Positions 39,652 to 49,952 of a stretch of DNA of 64,000 bases are shown in pieces. The stretch covers positions 8,160,501-8,224,500 of the forward strand of contig JALDNG010000048.1 of NCBI GenBank assembly GCA_024349245.1, in the 5' to 3' direction. The DNA is from Neodontobutis hainanensis (Eukaryota > Chordata > Actinopteri > Gobiiformes > Odontobutidae). The translations under genes were made by a program, and so were the position numbers. The first letter of the stretch is position 1. Every line of letters starts with the position of its first letter. The notes below the pieces were generated by a model, which saw only the letters and a list, made by a program, of their open reading frames with translations, was not told where the DNA came from and did not search any database.

Positions 39652-40690
39652 AACACTGTTGTAAATACTAGGCAACATGAATCTGAGGCCACGTCCCCTG
39701 TTCAACGAAGGCTTTTCCATTTTCACAAAAATGGCTTCCTTCACCCCTCTCTCAAACCATCTGGCCTCTCTGGCCAAAATTCGGACATTACTGTCCTCAA
39801 AAAATGTCCTTTGTCTTTGAGGTGGAGGTGAACTGCAGATTCAGTTCCTCCAGGATTGGCTCTCCTGTGCTGATACATCCTCTTGTGAAGCTGTTGTTTT
39901 GTTTCATCAACATAACTGTCACTGCACTCTTCACTGAACTGAACTGCATAAACTACATTACTTTGTGCGAGGGGATCTTGTCTTTAGGATGGACCAGTTT
40001 TTGACGCAGCATGTTACCTGGTTTAAAGTGGACTGGAATGTTGTGTTTGTAGAAAATCCTTTTAAGTTTTTCAGATAAACCAGACACATAAGGGATAACT
40101 ACACCCTTCCCTTTTGTCACTGGTTCCTGTCTGTTTGGTGTCTGTGTCCTCTTGGTTTTGTTGAAAGTCCATTTGGGGTATCCACAGTCTCTCAGAGATT
40201 TACGAATGTGTTGTTCTTCTTTCCGTTTACCTTCTGAGGTTGTGGGCACCTCTTGGTCTCTATGCTGAAGAGTCCTGATGACTCCCAGCTTGTGCTGCAG
40301 TGGGTGGTGGGAATCAAACAGCAAGTATTGATCCGTGTGTGTAAGCTTCTTGTAAACTTCTACTTGGAGAGTCCTGTCCTCACAGATAACTACTGCACAG
40401 TCTAAGAAAGCCAAGCGGTTGTTTATGGCATCTTCACGGGTGAACTTAATGTTCTTGTCCACTGCATTGATGTGTTCTGTGAAGGCTTCTACTACATATG
40501 GAGTCACACCTCCCTTTCATGACCTACAACAGAACAACCTGGCCCATCAGGTTTGGTTTCAAGGGAAACTCCTCCCTTTAGAGGTATAAGCTCAGCTCTC
40601 TTACCAGTTGAACTCAGAATTGACAAAGTCTCTTGGAATAGAGACGAAACGTCTTCACCTTGAAAACGAAGTCCAGATGCTTTTACTCAA
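39652..40690 (-). mobile_element. Penelope-like element: RT C-terminus and GIY-YIG
   Basis: Minus-strand remnant of a Penelope-like retroelement (Neptune type by style). The frame 40507-39953 gives the RT end: NRLAFLDCAVVI, EVYKKLTHTDQYLLFDSHHP, VIPYVSGLSEKLKRIF, FKPGNMLRQKLVHPKDKIP. After a frame change comes the GIY-YIG-type region (VVYAVQFSEECSDSYVDETK, HKRMYQHRRANPGG, AVHLHLKDKG) and, after another, REARWFERGVKEAIFVKMEK. The second half of the endonuclease signature, normally YIG, reads YVD, so a catalytic Gly is lost. The stretch 40560-40690 is the terminal repeat also seen, inverted, at 41510-41660 and 61890-62045. Confidence 0.8.
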
Positions 40691-41218
40691 ACCTTTTTTT
40701 TCAATCTATATTGATATACATATACTTGTTGTTGCACTTCTATGCCGAATAAATTTTGCTTGTGTTGCATTCCATGTACTTGGAGCTTGTTGTTGAGATT
40801 GATGGATGTGGCCGTTGCTGGGTCAACATTCCTGGACATACACCTGACGAACGACACTATGGTTAAGGCTTTGACCTCAGATGAACAATTTGATCTGGGG
40901 GACATCACTGTTTGCATATACGCCAACGGGACAATGGCTCCTTGACTGATCTTACAAAAGTCCTAAGGGCTGTATGGCTGACTGAATGTATTATGTTTAA
41001 GAGAATTGATTTTTATTCATTATGAATGTGCATATGTCTCACTCCATGTTTTGTTTTTTTTCTATTACAGGTACAGAAATTGGACAGGCGCTGTCAGGCC
41101 GGAGATCTTGAGTCCGATGGGTTGAACAGCTCTGTTCTCTAGCATTTTTCTACTTTGTTTCAGAGTAATACTGTTTTGATTTATTAAATTAAAAGAATCA
41201 ATGCATTATTCTGTGTTA
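40691..41218 (+). other. Unassigned; possible old exon
   Basis: A plus-strand ORF (40742-40945) contains LDIHLTNDTMVKALTSDEQF, then a stop. Near 41055-41070 a pyrimidine tract ends in CTATTACAG, followed by VQKLDRRCQAGDLESDGLN and a stop, which looks like a splice acceptor and a terminal exon. I do not recognise either protein and cannot show that they belong together. This could be a remnant of an intron-bearing transposon gene. Confidence 0.3.
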
Positions 41219-41479
41219 CAATTTAATCATTTGAACTGACTACATATACTTGATGCCTTCTACTTGGATTGTCCCACCTAGGGGAGAGGGGTGAGAAGGA
41301 GAATTGTTCCCTGCAATAGGTCACTTACCGAATGGTCAAATGTACTTAGGCTAGGTCAGCTGCCCTGCTTTGTTTTTGCTCCTGCCATAGTATATATTAA
41401 TATAATTCACACCCAAGCTAATATTTTGTTTTATGCTAATGTTTTATCAACATAAAGAGGGGGAACCTGTCTGTAAAGG

Positions 41480-41660
41480 TGCTCAGTCATCCAGATCATT
41501 TTGAAAAAAAGTTTAACGTACAAGCATCTGGACTCAGTTTTCAAGGTAAAGATGTTTCGTCTCTAATTCCAAGAGACTTTATCAATTCTGAGATCAACTG
41601 GTAAGAGAACTGAGCTTATATCTCAACTATAAGATATAAGCTCAGCTCTCTTACCAGAGA
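41480..41660 (+). repeat. Penelope-type terminal repeat with 26-bp hairpin
   Basis: Contains the motif GATGTTTCGTCTCTAATTCC, the inverted counterpart of 40615-40690. It ends in a hairpin: arms 41598-41623 and 41632-41657 pair at 25 of 26 positions around an 8-base loop. Copy 3 (61880-62045) retains the first arm and only part of the second. Confidence 0.6.
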
Positions 41661-42273
41661 TTTGGGGCATTTCTCTCACTTATGTCTTATTTTTTAGTCC
41701 TATCCTCAGAGACACATGAAAAAACAGGAGCAAGCAGCAACGTAAGTATTTGCTCTAAAACTGAGTAAAATTGTCTCTAAACACTGTTCTTCATGATTTT
41801 TCATGTGTCTCCTGTGTGCCTGTGTGAGCACCTACGGATGTTGTAGTAACATAATTTTGTTCTGAGTCCTGGTGGGCTGTAACAAAAGTGTGGCGGACTG
41901 CTGTAGATGTAGGCTTAGCTGACACAAAAGGTGTGGCGGGGAGTGATGTCACACTATCCAGGAATTGCATTCAGCATTTTCAACCTGACGAGGGCAGCAC
42001 TCTTTTAACAATATTTGTGACATTAAATGAGTTTTTAGGATTTTGTCCACAGTAGGACTATAAACAATGAAATGTTTTAATAAAGCCCCATTTAGACAGA
42101 TCATCAGCTAAAAAAAGTTGGTCTGTGGTTGAGTTACCCTTTAACTTCATCGATCAGGGGTCCTTATGTTATGTAAATGTAAAAACACCCATTCTGAGCA
42201 TTTACTCTTTATTTTTACAATTACAAAGTTTAATTTTTTTGGCTAAAGTAATAAACCAAATACATTTTCTCAA

Positions 42274-42412
42274 AACATATATGAACTGCAGGCATCAACA
42301 TCCAGTATACGAAGTTGACCTGCATATTAAATATACAGAATTCTTAAATACACAGTATGAGGATAGTGAGGGAACAGTAACAGTGAAATCTATGGACCTT
42401 TACAATCAATAG
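42274..42412 (+). other. Short conserved ORF of unknown origin (copy 2)
   Basis: Encodes RHQHPVYEVDLHIKYTEFLN and ends GTVTVKSMDLYNQ-stop. Copy 3 (62940-63161) has the longer related frame AQKMYELQVHQHPVYKSDLR...LYNQ with the same stop. Frame is kept despite substitutions and a length change. I do not recognise the protein; it may be an old exon or transposon scrap. Confidence 0.3.
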
Positions 42413-43536
42413 TATTCTCCTCCAATCATCACAGAATATTAGAATAGAATTAATGTCACTGTTCATGTCCTGTCCACATTTTCTCTCTAGCTCCCCCATC
42501 TGTGTAGTCTTTATAAAACTATATATATATAGATCTTTATAAAACTTGTTTTTTTCATAATTCAGAACATTCTTGAATGGAGAATGTTTTATGAAGTCAG
42601 CCGTGGATTCCAAGTTTAAAACAGAGTCTGACCACGAGCACAAAGAGTTCCAGGAAAAGACGGGAAGCAAGGGTGGAAATGAGGGTCTCTCAAAGGCAAG
42701 TTATCAGGGAGCAAACTCACTCTGTTCAACTCTCGTAATGCATTTAAAAATGTATTCAACAGTAAATAAATTTAATCAAAGGTATATTGTGTATTTTTCT
42801 ATATATTGAGTGATACGTAGCGGTCACTGTATTTTGTCTTGATATTGTAATTTTTAGCTTCCGTTAGCCTTAAGAGCTACACCAAGAGCTAGATCAGAAC
42901 TGTGGCTGAGAAGAGCATTGCAGAGTCGGTGCAGCTGCTTGGTGCTCTTCAATGTACTTGACAATTGGGGCATTGGTCTTTTTAAAAAATTGGTACCTCA
43001 TCAGTAAACTTATTCATTCAGCCATTGATCTGTCTCGAATTAGCATTAATCCACCACAGTGCTCCTCACGGCCACAGCTCACTCCAGTCCCCGGTGCAGC
43101 ATCAAGTCACAATATAAAAAAATCCAATCAGCCTTTATTTTTATTATAATAGTTTATTCACTGATAGTTAGTTCATGTTTTGTAAAATCCATTAGTAAGA
43201 CATTGGAGTGGCATTGGAATGGTTATAACCATAATTTTACTGTGATTACTGGATCTGTCTCTAGCCTTACCAACAGTAGCACATTTTTTCTGTTGAAATA
43301 AGTTTTAGGCGAGATCATCATGGACGCTAAATGACTAAAATGCTCCTGGTTAAGTTCCAGAAATAAGGACAGAAACAGCTAATTGATCAATCAACAATGA
43401 CAACTGGGAACAGAGCTTAAAAAAATAATAAAAAAATAATAATAAAACTGTGTCAAGGCATCAAACTCCCCTCAAAGGGCTTAAGTAAACTGAGCAACTA
43501 AGCAGAAGACAAAGTTCAAATCTCCCCAATCTTCCT

Positions 43537-45258
43537 CTACAGGATTCTCATGTGACATGATCCAGGCCTCAATATCTGCAGAGTAAAAATGAGTTGAATA
43601 GCTTTTCTAAACCAGGGATAGAGAATAGCATAGATAAGAGGGTTTATACAGGAATTCAGATAAACCAGTGAATAGAGAACAACTTCTAAAGGAACACCGA
43701 GTATAAAAATATTTGTATTGGAGTAGGAAAAAAAGTAGTACGGACAGAAACACATTAAATACACAAGCACAACAACACCCAGGTTTCTGGCAGCTTTAAT
43801 CTCAGATTTCATGTTTGTCTTGGAAGAGTCTGAGACGTGAGAACGCATGGCTCGGGCCTGAGACACAGCCACCACAAAGACTCTCATGTACAGCACAATG
43901 ATGATGGTAACTGGGATGACAAAACTCATAACAAAGTCGAGTTCTTTTAAGAAATAAACTATACACTCTCCATGGCAAGATGTATATTTGCCTGGGTTTA
44001 TAATTTTTTCTAACAAACAAAGAATGGAATAAATCAAAGCATATAACCAACACAGAGAAATACTGATTCTCGCTCTGTGTTCAGTCATTCTGGTTGTGTA
44101 ATGCAGCGGGTCATTGATGGCTATGTAACGATCAACTGAAATGAGAACTATGTTTCCCACTGAAGAGGTGAAAAAAACGCAAAACAGAATAAAATACAGA
44201 GCACACAAGCGGTCCCCCAATGTCCAGCAAGTTCTCCATTTCACCCCCTCGACTGGAATCACCACAAGGCCAACAAAGAAGTCTGACACGGCCAAAGAGA
44301 GGAGGAGGAGGTTAGTGGAGGTGTGGAGCTGTCTGCAGAGAGAAGAAGCAGAAAAATTAATGTTTTTAGTTGTGGCAGTTTAGCTTTGATGAACAGACCC
44401 AATAAACCGACAGAATGCATTGATACAGTGGACACGATGCACTGGATCAGTGTGGTTTGGTTTTGTTCATGCAACCCCTAAAAAAGCTTGTGTATCCTCT
44501 CTGCTGGATCTAGAAGAGAGACATCTGCCAAATACAATGATTAATTGTATCAAGTGTAAAACTGGAAACAGCTTTCTTTGTTGCCGGAAAAAAAAGTATA
44601 ACATTAAGCCTGTTTTCTGTTTGAATAGAAGAACAATTGTGTAATATATTTGAAAAATAGTGTAAAGACATGACCCAGAAAACAGTACTACTAACAGTAG
44701 TATAAAAACACATTTCCACTCTTATATTTCCTACTCCTAAGTCATGTATTAGAAACAGTACTCTAGCCATATGTCTCTACAATGGGTTGTGTTCTCTTCT
44801 AGTAAATGATAACGCTAAAAAGCATTGACTACAATCAGGTCAATATGTGTTTAAATCTAAACCTCAATATCACAAACTAAAATGAGGACTTTACAGGCTG
44901 CTTAATGAACAACTTGCTTTTTGCTTTTTTGTACATCCAGAGGAAGAAGCACTACACAAGTACACATTATAGATAATATATAGTTCAGACACCAACGGTT
45001 AAAGTTAAAAGACAAGCTGTATTTTTAACATGTGAACTGCAATGATGTCAAGTATGTATTTATCCTTGTTCAGAGTTATATTTACCTGAAGTGTGCGATG
45101 GAGATGATGACCAGCATGTTGAGTGTGGTAGTGAACAGGCAGAAGAGGAAAAGCAGAATGTCGTTAATGAAAACCTGCGTTGGGTCCATCTGGGGCTTTC
45201 TGCACGAGCTGTTGAGGAGATGTGGGAAGCAAAGTTCTGCCTCCACAGCCTCCATCAT
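43537..45258 (-). CDS. Trace amine-associated receptor, copy 2 (two exons)
   Basis: A paralogue of the gene at 5778-7516, with the same structure. Exon 1 is 45086-45258 and exon 2 is 43537-44332; the intron is 753 bp (GT at 45085-45084, AG at 44334-44333). The product is 322 residues. Exon 1 protein is identical to copy 1. Exon 2 differs at about 8 residues, mostly conservative and within TM segments (LVVIPVEG, ILFCVFF, HYTTRM, GVPLEV, LVYLNSCIN, LQILRP). It shares N-glycosylation site NSS, D2.50, C3.25, DRY, D5.42 and NPLIYAILYPWFRKA, and also lacks Asp 3.32 (Phe here). It should be a plasma-membrane odorant receptor coupled to the olfactory G protein. Few differences and open frames suggest a recent, still-constrained duplicate. 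Confidence 0.93.
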
Positions 45259-45483
45259 CACAGACACAGACTAATGGAGCTTGTTTATATTCTCCTCACG
45301 TCCTCAGTGGATCGTCCCACTGACATCAGCAGGAACATTTGGGATTATTGTAATATACATGTACAATACTTATCAAACTAGGCAGTTAGAAACTAGTACA
45401 AAATCATATAAAGTGCAAGGAGTCAAAATGCACTTCATCTTTAGTTTTTGAATGAAGAATGTAACACTACAGAGGCATAATGT

Positions 45484-45640
45484 AGACAAAGCGCAGTGGC
45501 TCAATGGTAGAGTGGTTGTCCCTCTACCGGTTGGTGGCTCTTCCCACTGTTCAAACTGTATTTGTGTCCTTGGGCAAGACACTAACCCAGTGGTTTTCCA
45601 GCTGTAACGCTGGTGAATGTAAGTTGCTTTGGTTTTCAGG
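45484..45640 (+). mobile_element. tRNA-derived SINE fragment
   Basis: Contains GCAGTGGCTCAATGGTAGAG (A-box-like) and TTGGGCAAGACACTAACCC, the same family as the SINE at 60740-61065. It lies upstream of TAAR exon 1. Copy 1 keeps only a rearranged remnant of its 3' end near 7790-7815. Confidence 0.6.
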
Positions 45641-45739
45641 TCATCCAGCCAAATGTGTCATAGGTAAATTGGTGGCAATCATTCTTATTCATTTATTCAG
45701 TAACAGTTCAGAAATAAAATTTTGAGATTCACAGCTAGA

Positions 45740-46955
45740 AATGTAACAAAGTACTGTGCCACAAAATTTCATGATCCTTAAACATGACAATAAGCATTGT
45801 ATACGTGACACAGGGGGAACCCAAATTGGGGGAGGAGGTGAAAATTATGAAGTGAAGCCCCGGGGAATTATAAATCTGCTTTGTGGCGGCACTTTAGGTT
45901 TTCAACACAAAAGCAAGAAAATGGTAAAAAAAAGTTGTTGACCAAACAAAGAAACAAAGACCAAACTCTGATGGATTATGGCCAATGGTTGTAAAAATTT
46001 GGATGTCTTCCGCCCATTGCTCCCCTAGTCAACCCCTAGTCAATATTGTCCTTACAACAGGGCAAAAAAATGGCGGTTACATCCGGGCTTTTCAACTTTC
46101 CATGCATAGTAAAACAACAGTTTTTGGTTAGCATATATGAACAGAGTAATCAAAAATTCATCCCCTCTAGAGTTGTCATGTAGTAAAAACTTAGCTCTAA
46201 AAATCAGAGCCATCTTTTGTACCAGGCTGTAAACATGATGGTATGGTAGTGCCATTACTCAAAGCCCTTTAAAGGGGTTCCATGAGAGAGGCTTAGTTAT
46301 GGCATCATAAGGGAACATTGCATCGGCATGTTTATCGCCAAAAGGAATGAGACCGTTTTCAATTGTGGAGGAGGAAGGATTATTATTATCTTCTCAGCAC
46401 ACTGAGAGCCCAAAGATCCCATTCCAACTCTTAGTTCCTGCACTATAAAAAGATGTGAGGATAAAGGTTAAAGAGGCTCTTAAAATATCAGAAAGAGAAG
46501 CACTAACCACAGACAGCTGGACTTCGTGAATTACTCAACGCTACAATACCATCACAGCTTGCAGTCTATAAGTCACACACTGGACAAAACAACGTAACAT
46601 ACGGGACATACAGACATTTGATGGTCATAACATTACTGAGGCAGAGGACATGCTCACTGCTCTAAAATGTGATGAAAAAACCTTGACAGTGTCCTTAATT
46701 ATACCATTGACTCACATTATAGAACACAGTTTGGCACCCAGTGAAGAAGACTCAACTACAGCAACACAAGTATGAAGAGAGCATTTCTGGAGAAGCTGGA
46801 GGGCAGGTACACTTAATCTTAATTAATATCTCCTGGAGAGTACATTAATATTTTTTTTATAAATAAACACTACACAAAGACCATAAGTTCATAATTAAAT
46901 AGTGTTCTGCAGAATCTACTGCTCTAGTCAAACTGACTTCAATTATTTGTGCTGA
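45740..46955 (+). mobile_element. Decayed hAT (ZBED-like) element in copy 2
   Basis: Uninterrupted counterpart of 7905-8724 plus 24241-24770. The start resembles a hAT terminus (GAAATGTAACAAAG). Internally it shows ALTTDSWTS (near 46500, then a stop), CSLYKSHTG-like and the EDMLTAL...EKTLTVSLIIPLTHI segment (46640-46720), and IIEHSLAPSEEDSTTA-like sequence to 46770. Numerous indels; non-functional. It marks the pre-insertion state of copy 1. Confidence 0.7.
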
Positions 46956-47129
46956 GATTCTTGTCTTTTCCCTGTGCTTAGATACTTCCAATGGTGTAGA
47001 GTTAAATTTTCTATAGTTAATAATTACTGGGTGCTCGTAGTTTGTTTTTAGGTTATGTCAGTCCTGATCATGACATGTCCTTCATGCTAATCCAAACATG
47101 AACATAGACATAATAGACACAGACATAAC

Positions 47130-47495
47130 TTCCTCGGACTCTGAGAACATCTTTGACAGGGCTTCTGCTCGTGCCCAGAGTTAGAACTAAACAGGGTGAA
47201 GCAGCGTTTAAGTTTCATGCAGCAAAAACCTGGAACAGCCTACAGATGAAGTAAAACAAGCCTTAACTCTAACAATGTTCAAGGGGAAGTTAAAAACCTT
47301 CCTCTTTAGCTCCGCCTACATTACAACGTAAAGTGTTTTTTATCTGCACTCTTCTTTTAAAATATTTTAAAATGTTTCTTATGTTTCTAAATCTAAATCT
47401 TATACGTCTTATATGTCTTTTATTTCTGTAAAGCACTTTGAGTTACCCAGTGTATAAATTGTGCTATATAAATAAAATTTCCTTGACTTTCCTAA
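47130..47495 (+). mobile_element. CR1/L2-type LINE 3' end (plus strand)
   Basis: Same family as 8737-9780, opposite orientation: TCTGCTCGTGCCCAGAGTTA, then FKFHAAKTWNSLQMK-like coding, GTAAAGCACTTTGAGTTACC and the terminal AATTGTGCTATATAAATAAA. Strongly 5'-truncated. Confidence 0.75.
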
Positions 47496-47719
47496 TGGGA
47501 AGAATTTGAATATGTGACTTAAATTTTGCTGAGCAAGGTTATAAAGATAATACTAGTTAGATATTTGGGCTATAAGCTCACTTATAAAGGAAAAAAAATA
47601 CCAGAACTTGGGAAAAGAAAAATAAACATTTATGTATTTTCTGGTACAGTTCTGACAAATGTCTGGAGACAGTGGATACAACACAACCACTGTTTGGGTT
47701 CTTGCTGTTCTCACAGTAA

Positions 47720-49372
47720 CCTGACAACTGTCATCTATACAATTAAATCTTTAATTTATCCTAATTCGTTACTTCATGAGCTCAATTCTGTCTGAAATAT
47801 AGAGGCTTTACACACATTTTAAATTTTCCAATCTGGTGAGTGAAAACATATCTTTTATGTTAAAACAGTTAAAACAATCTTGGATGACAAAAGAGGTGTT
47901 TGTTTGAGAAATTGGAGTTAATGAGAAATAATTTAAGAACATTTGTCACATTGCTCTCTGTGTTTTACTAACGATTTGAGGTTATTGATTCATGTCTTTA
48001 TTTTTTGTTGTATTTATTGATTGGCATGTTTGGGTTTATCATTTATTGTGAGTACATAGAGTACAAACACAATTGTCAATAATTTTCTTTTGCCAAACCC
48101 CTAGAGGTGTTCATGGTGCAGACTGCATCAAATCTTTGAAACGCAAAGATAAAAAGTTTAATGTTACCGTTAGCATTTTATTAAATGAACCGTTTCTGTT
48201 TAACATTAAGTGGGGTCCATTCTTTAGGTGGACAATAATCTAAATGCCAGATTGGTGGAAACGTAGCAATTGATAATTTGTTTGACTATTATACGGTTGA
48301 GATTAATATGGTAAAAATGCAAAAACATAAAGGTTTCTTGTATTTATAAAGCACCTGAGTTCTTTATTGATAGTATGGAACAAATCTATTCTGAACAAAA
48401 TCCAAAAGATATTTTTTGTATGTGGGGATTTTAAAAGTAAATTAAGCAAAATTTACACAGTGCTTTGATGATATTATGTATAGTCTTTCCTTTTAATGGA
48501 CAATCACAAGGCTGATGGTGTTTTTGAGGAAAGCAATGTGAACAAAGCATGGAGATGCTTTTTGTGTGTGTTCAAGTGATGTTCGCTGCCGGGTACTGGG
48601 TTACACCCAGAAGGATGGGTCCAAAGCCCAAGGGTGATTAAGAAGGTGATTAAAGTAAGAAAAAATGTAAAATAATTTTATTTAAAGTAAATAAAACAAG
48701 ATTCTGAAAATATCTCTTTCCCTAATTAGATGATTTAAAAAGGCAATATGAAAGACATTGTCAATTTGAAGAACTTCAAAAAGATTGTGACAATACATTA
48801 TGTCTATATAAATAATTGTTTGTATCAAGTTAAAATGTATTATATGATGATACCCCTATACAGTTACAGTTAAAGATCTTCAACTAATGGTAACAAAAAT
48901 TACAAGTGAACTGAAATTATTTAAGTTTTAAATATAATAGAAACAACAATTATGGTATTTGGGAAACATAGAAAAGATAAATAAATAGAGACACTATCTG
49001 ATGAAATAACAATAGAAAGAGTAACAATAACAATAGAGTTAATTGGCGTAAGCATTTCTTTGTATTTCTTTTTGTTTATTTTCATTATTTTTTTAACAGA
49101 GCCATGAGTATATCATGTCTCAAAAAGGGAGAAGGGGGGAAGAGAAGAAGATTTAATCCGAAGTGTATTAGAATGATAAGGCAAGATGCCTGGTTAACAT
49201 AATGGTTAGCATAATGCTATAACAACAGTGTTTAATGCAGTTAGAAGAATAATTTTCTGGAGAAGCACTATTTAGTTTGATTAAACCAAACTTTTCAGAT
49301 TAAAGTAGATTTCCAGCAGACCATCTCTGTGGAAACAGGTTTTCTGTCTGCTGGCTCATTTTTATGTTTTTG
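47720..49372. other. AT-rich duplicated sequence with decayed RT scraps
   Basis: Aligns with 31150-32270 of copy 1. Contains MVFGKHRKDK (near 48955) and EITIERVTITIELIGVSIS (near 48995-49050), remnants of a LINE RT. No intact gene. Confidence 0.5.
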
Positions 49373-49780
49373 ATGGGTGCACGTGCCAGAGTGGTTAGCA
49401 CTCCTGCCTTACAGCAAGAAAGTCGTGAGTTCAAAACCCGGCCGACTCAAACATTCTCGGCCGACTCCGGTCTTTCTGTGAGGAGTCTGCATGTCCTCCA
49501 CGTGTTACCGTGGGTTCTCTCCGGGTACTCTGGCTTCCTCCCACCGTCCAAAGACATGTATGTACAGGTTAATTGGCAACTCTAAAGTGTCCCTAGAGAA
49601 TGAATGTGAGAGTGAACGGTTGTCTGTCAATGTTTGTCTCTATATGTCAGCCCTGTGACTAACTGGCCACTGTCCAGGGTGTACCCCGCCTCAGGCCCAA
49701 AGCTGCTGGGATAGGCTCCAGTCATCCGCGACCCCTAACGGGACCAAGTGGTAGAAAATGAATGAATGAATGAATGAATG
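49373..49780 (+). mobile_element. tRNA-derived SINE, full length
   Basis: Head with A-box-like TGCCAGAGTGGTTAGCAC and B-box-like GAGTTCAAAAC, conserved body, and GAATGAATGAATGAAT tail. Copy 1 at about 32265 reads TGTTTTTGATAATTTTAATG without it, so this is an empty-site-confirmed insertion after the duplication. Confidence 0.85.
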
Positions 49781-49952
49781 ATCATTTTAATGGCTTTTAT
49801 GGTTTTGCATGACAAAAATATTTATTTTTATAATGTTTCATATGATGTATTTGTTTGTTCTTTACATGGAATGACTCCAACTAAAACTGTATACCACAGA
49901 ACAGAAGCTTTGAAAATTAATATAGCCACCAGTAAGCGCTAATACTAACATA

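Larger units (their letters stand above)
41219..42433. repeat. Sequence shared by TAAR blocks 2 and 3
   Basis: Matches 61620-63190 in copy 3 (for example CTAGGGGAGAGGGGTG at 41278 and 61687). Copy 3 has about 550 extra bases near 62430-62980. It contains a Penelope-type terminal repeat and a short ORF near 42274-42412. It is not detectable left of TAAR copy 1. Confidence 0.75.

Noticed and set aside
49373..49440. tRNA gene
   Set aside because: The A-box and B-box-like sequences belong to the head of a SINE; no cloverleaf with intact acceptor and anticodon stems could be drawn, and the SINE body and tail follow directly.
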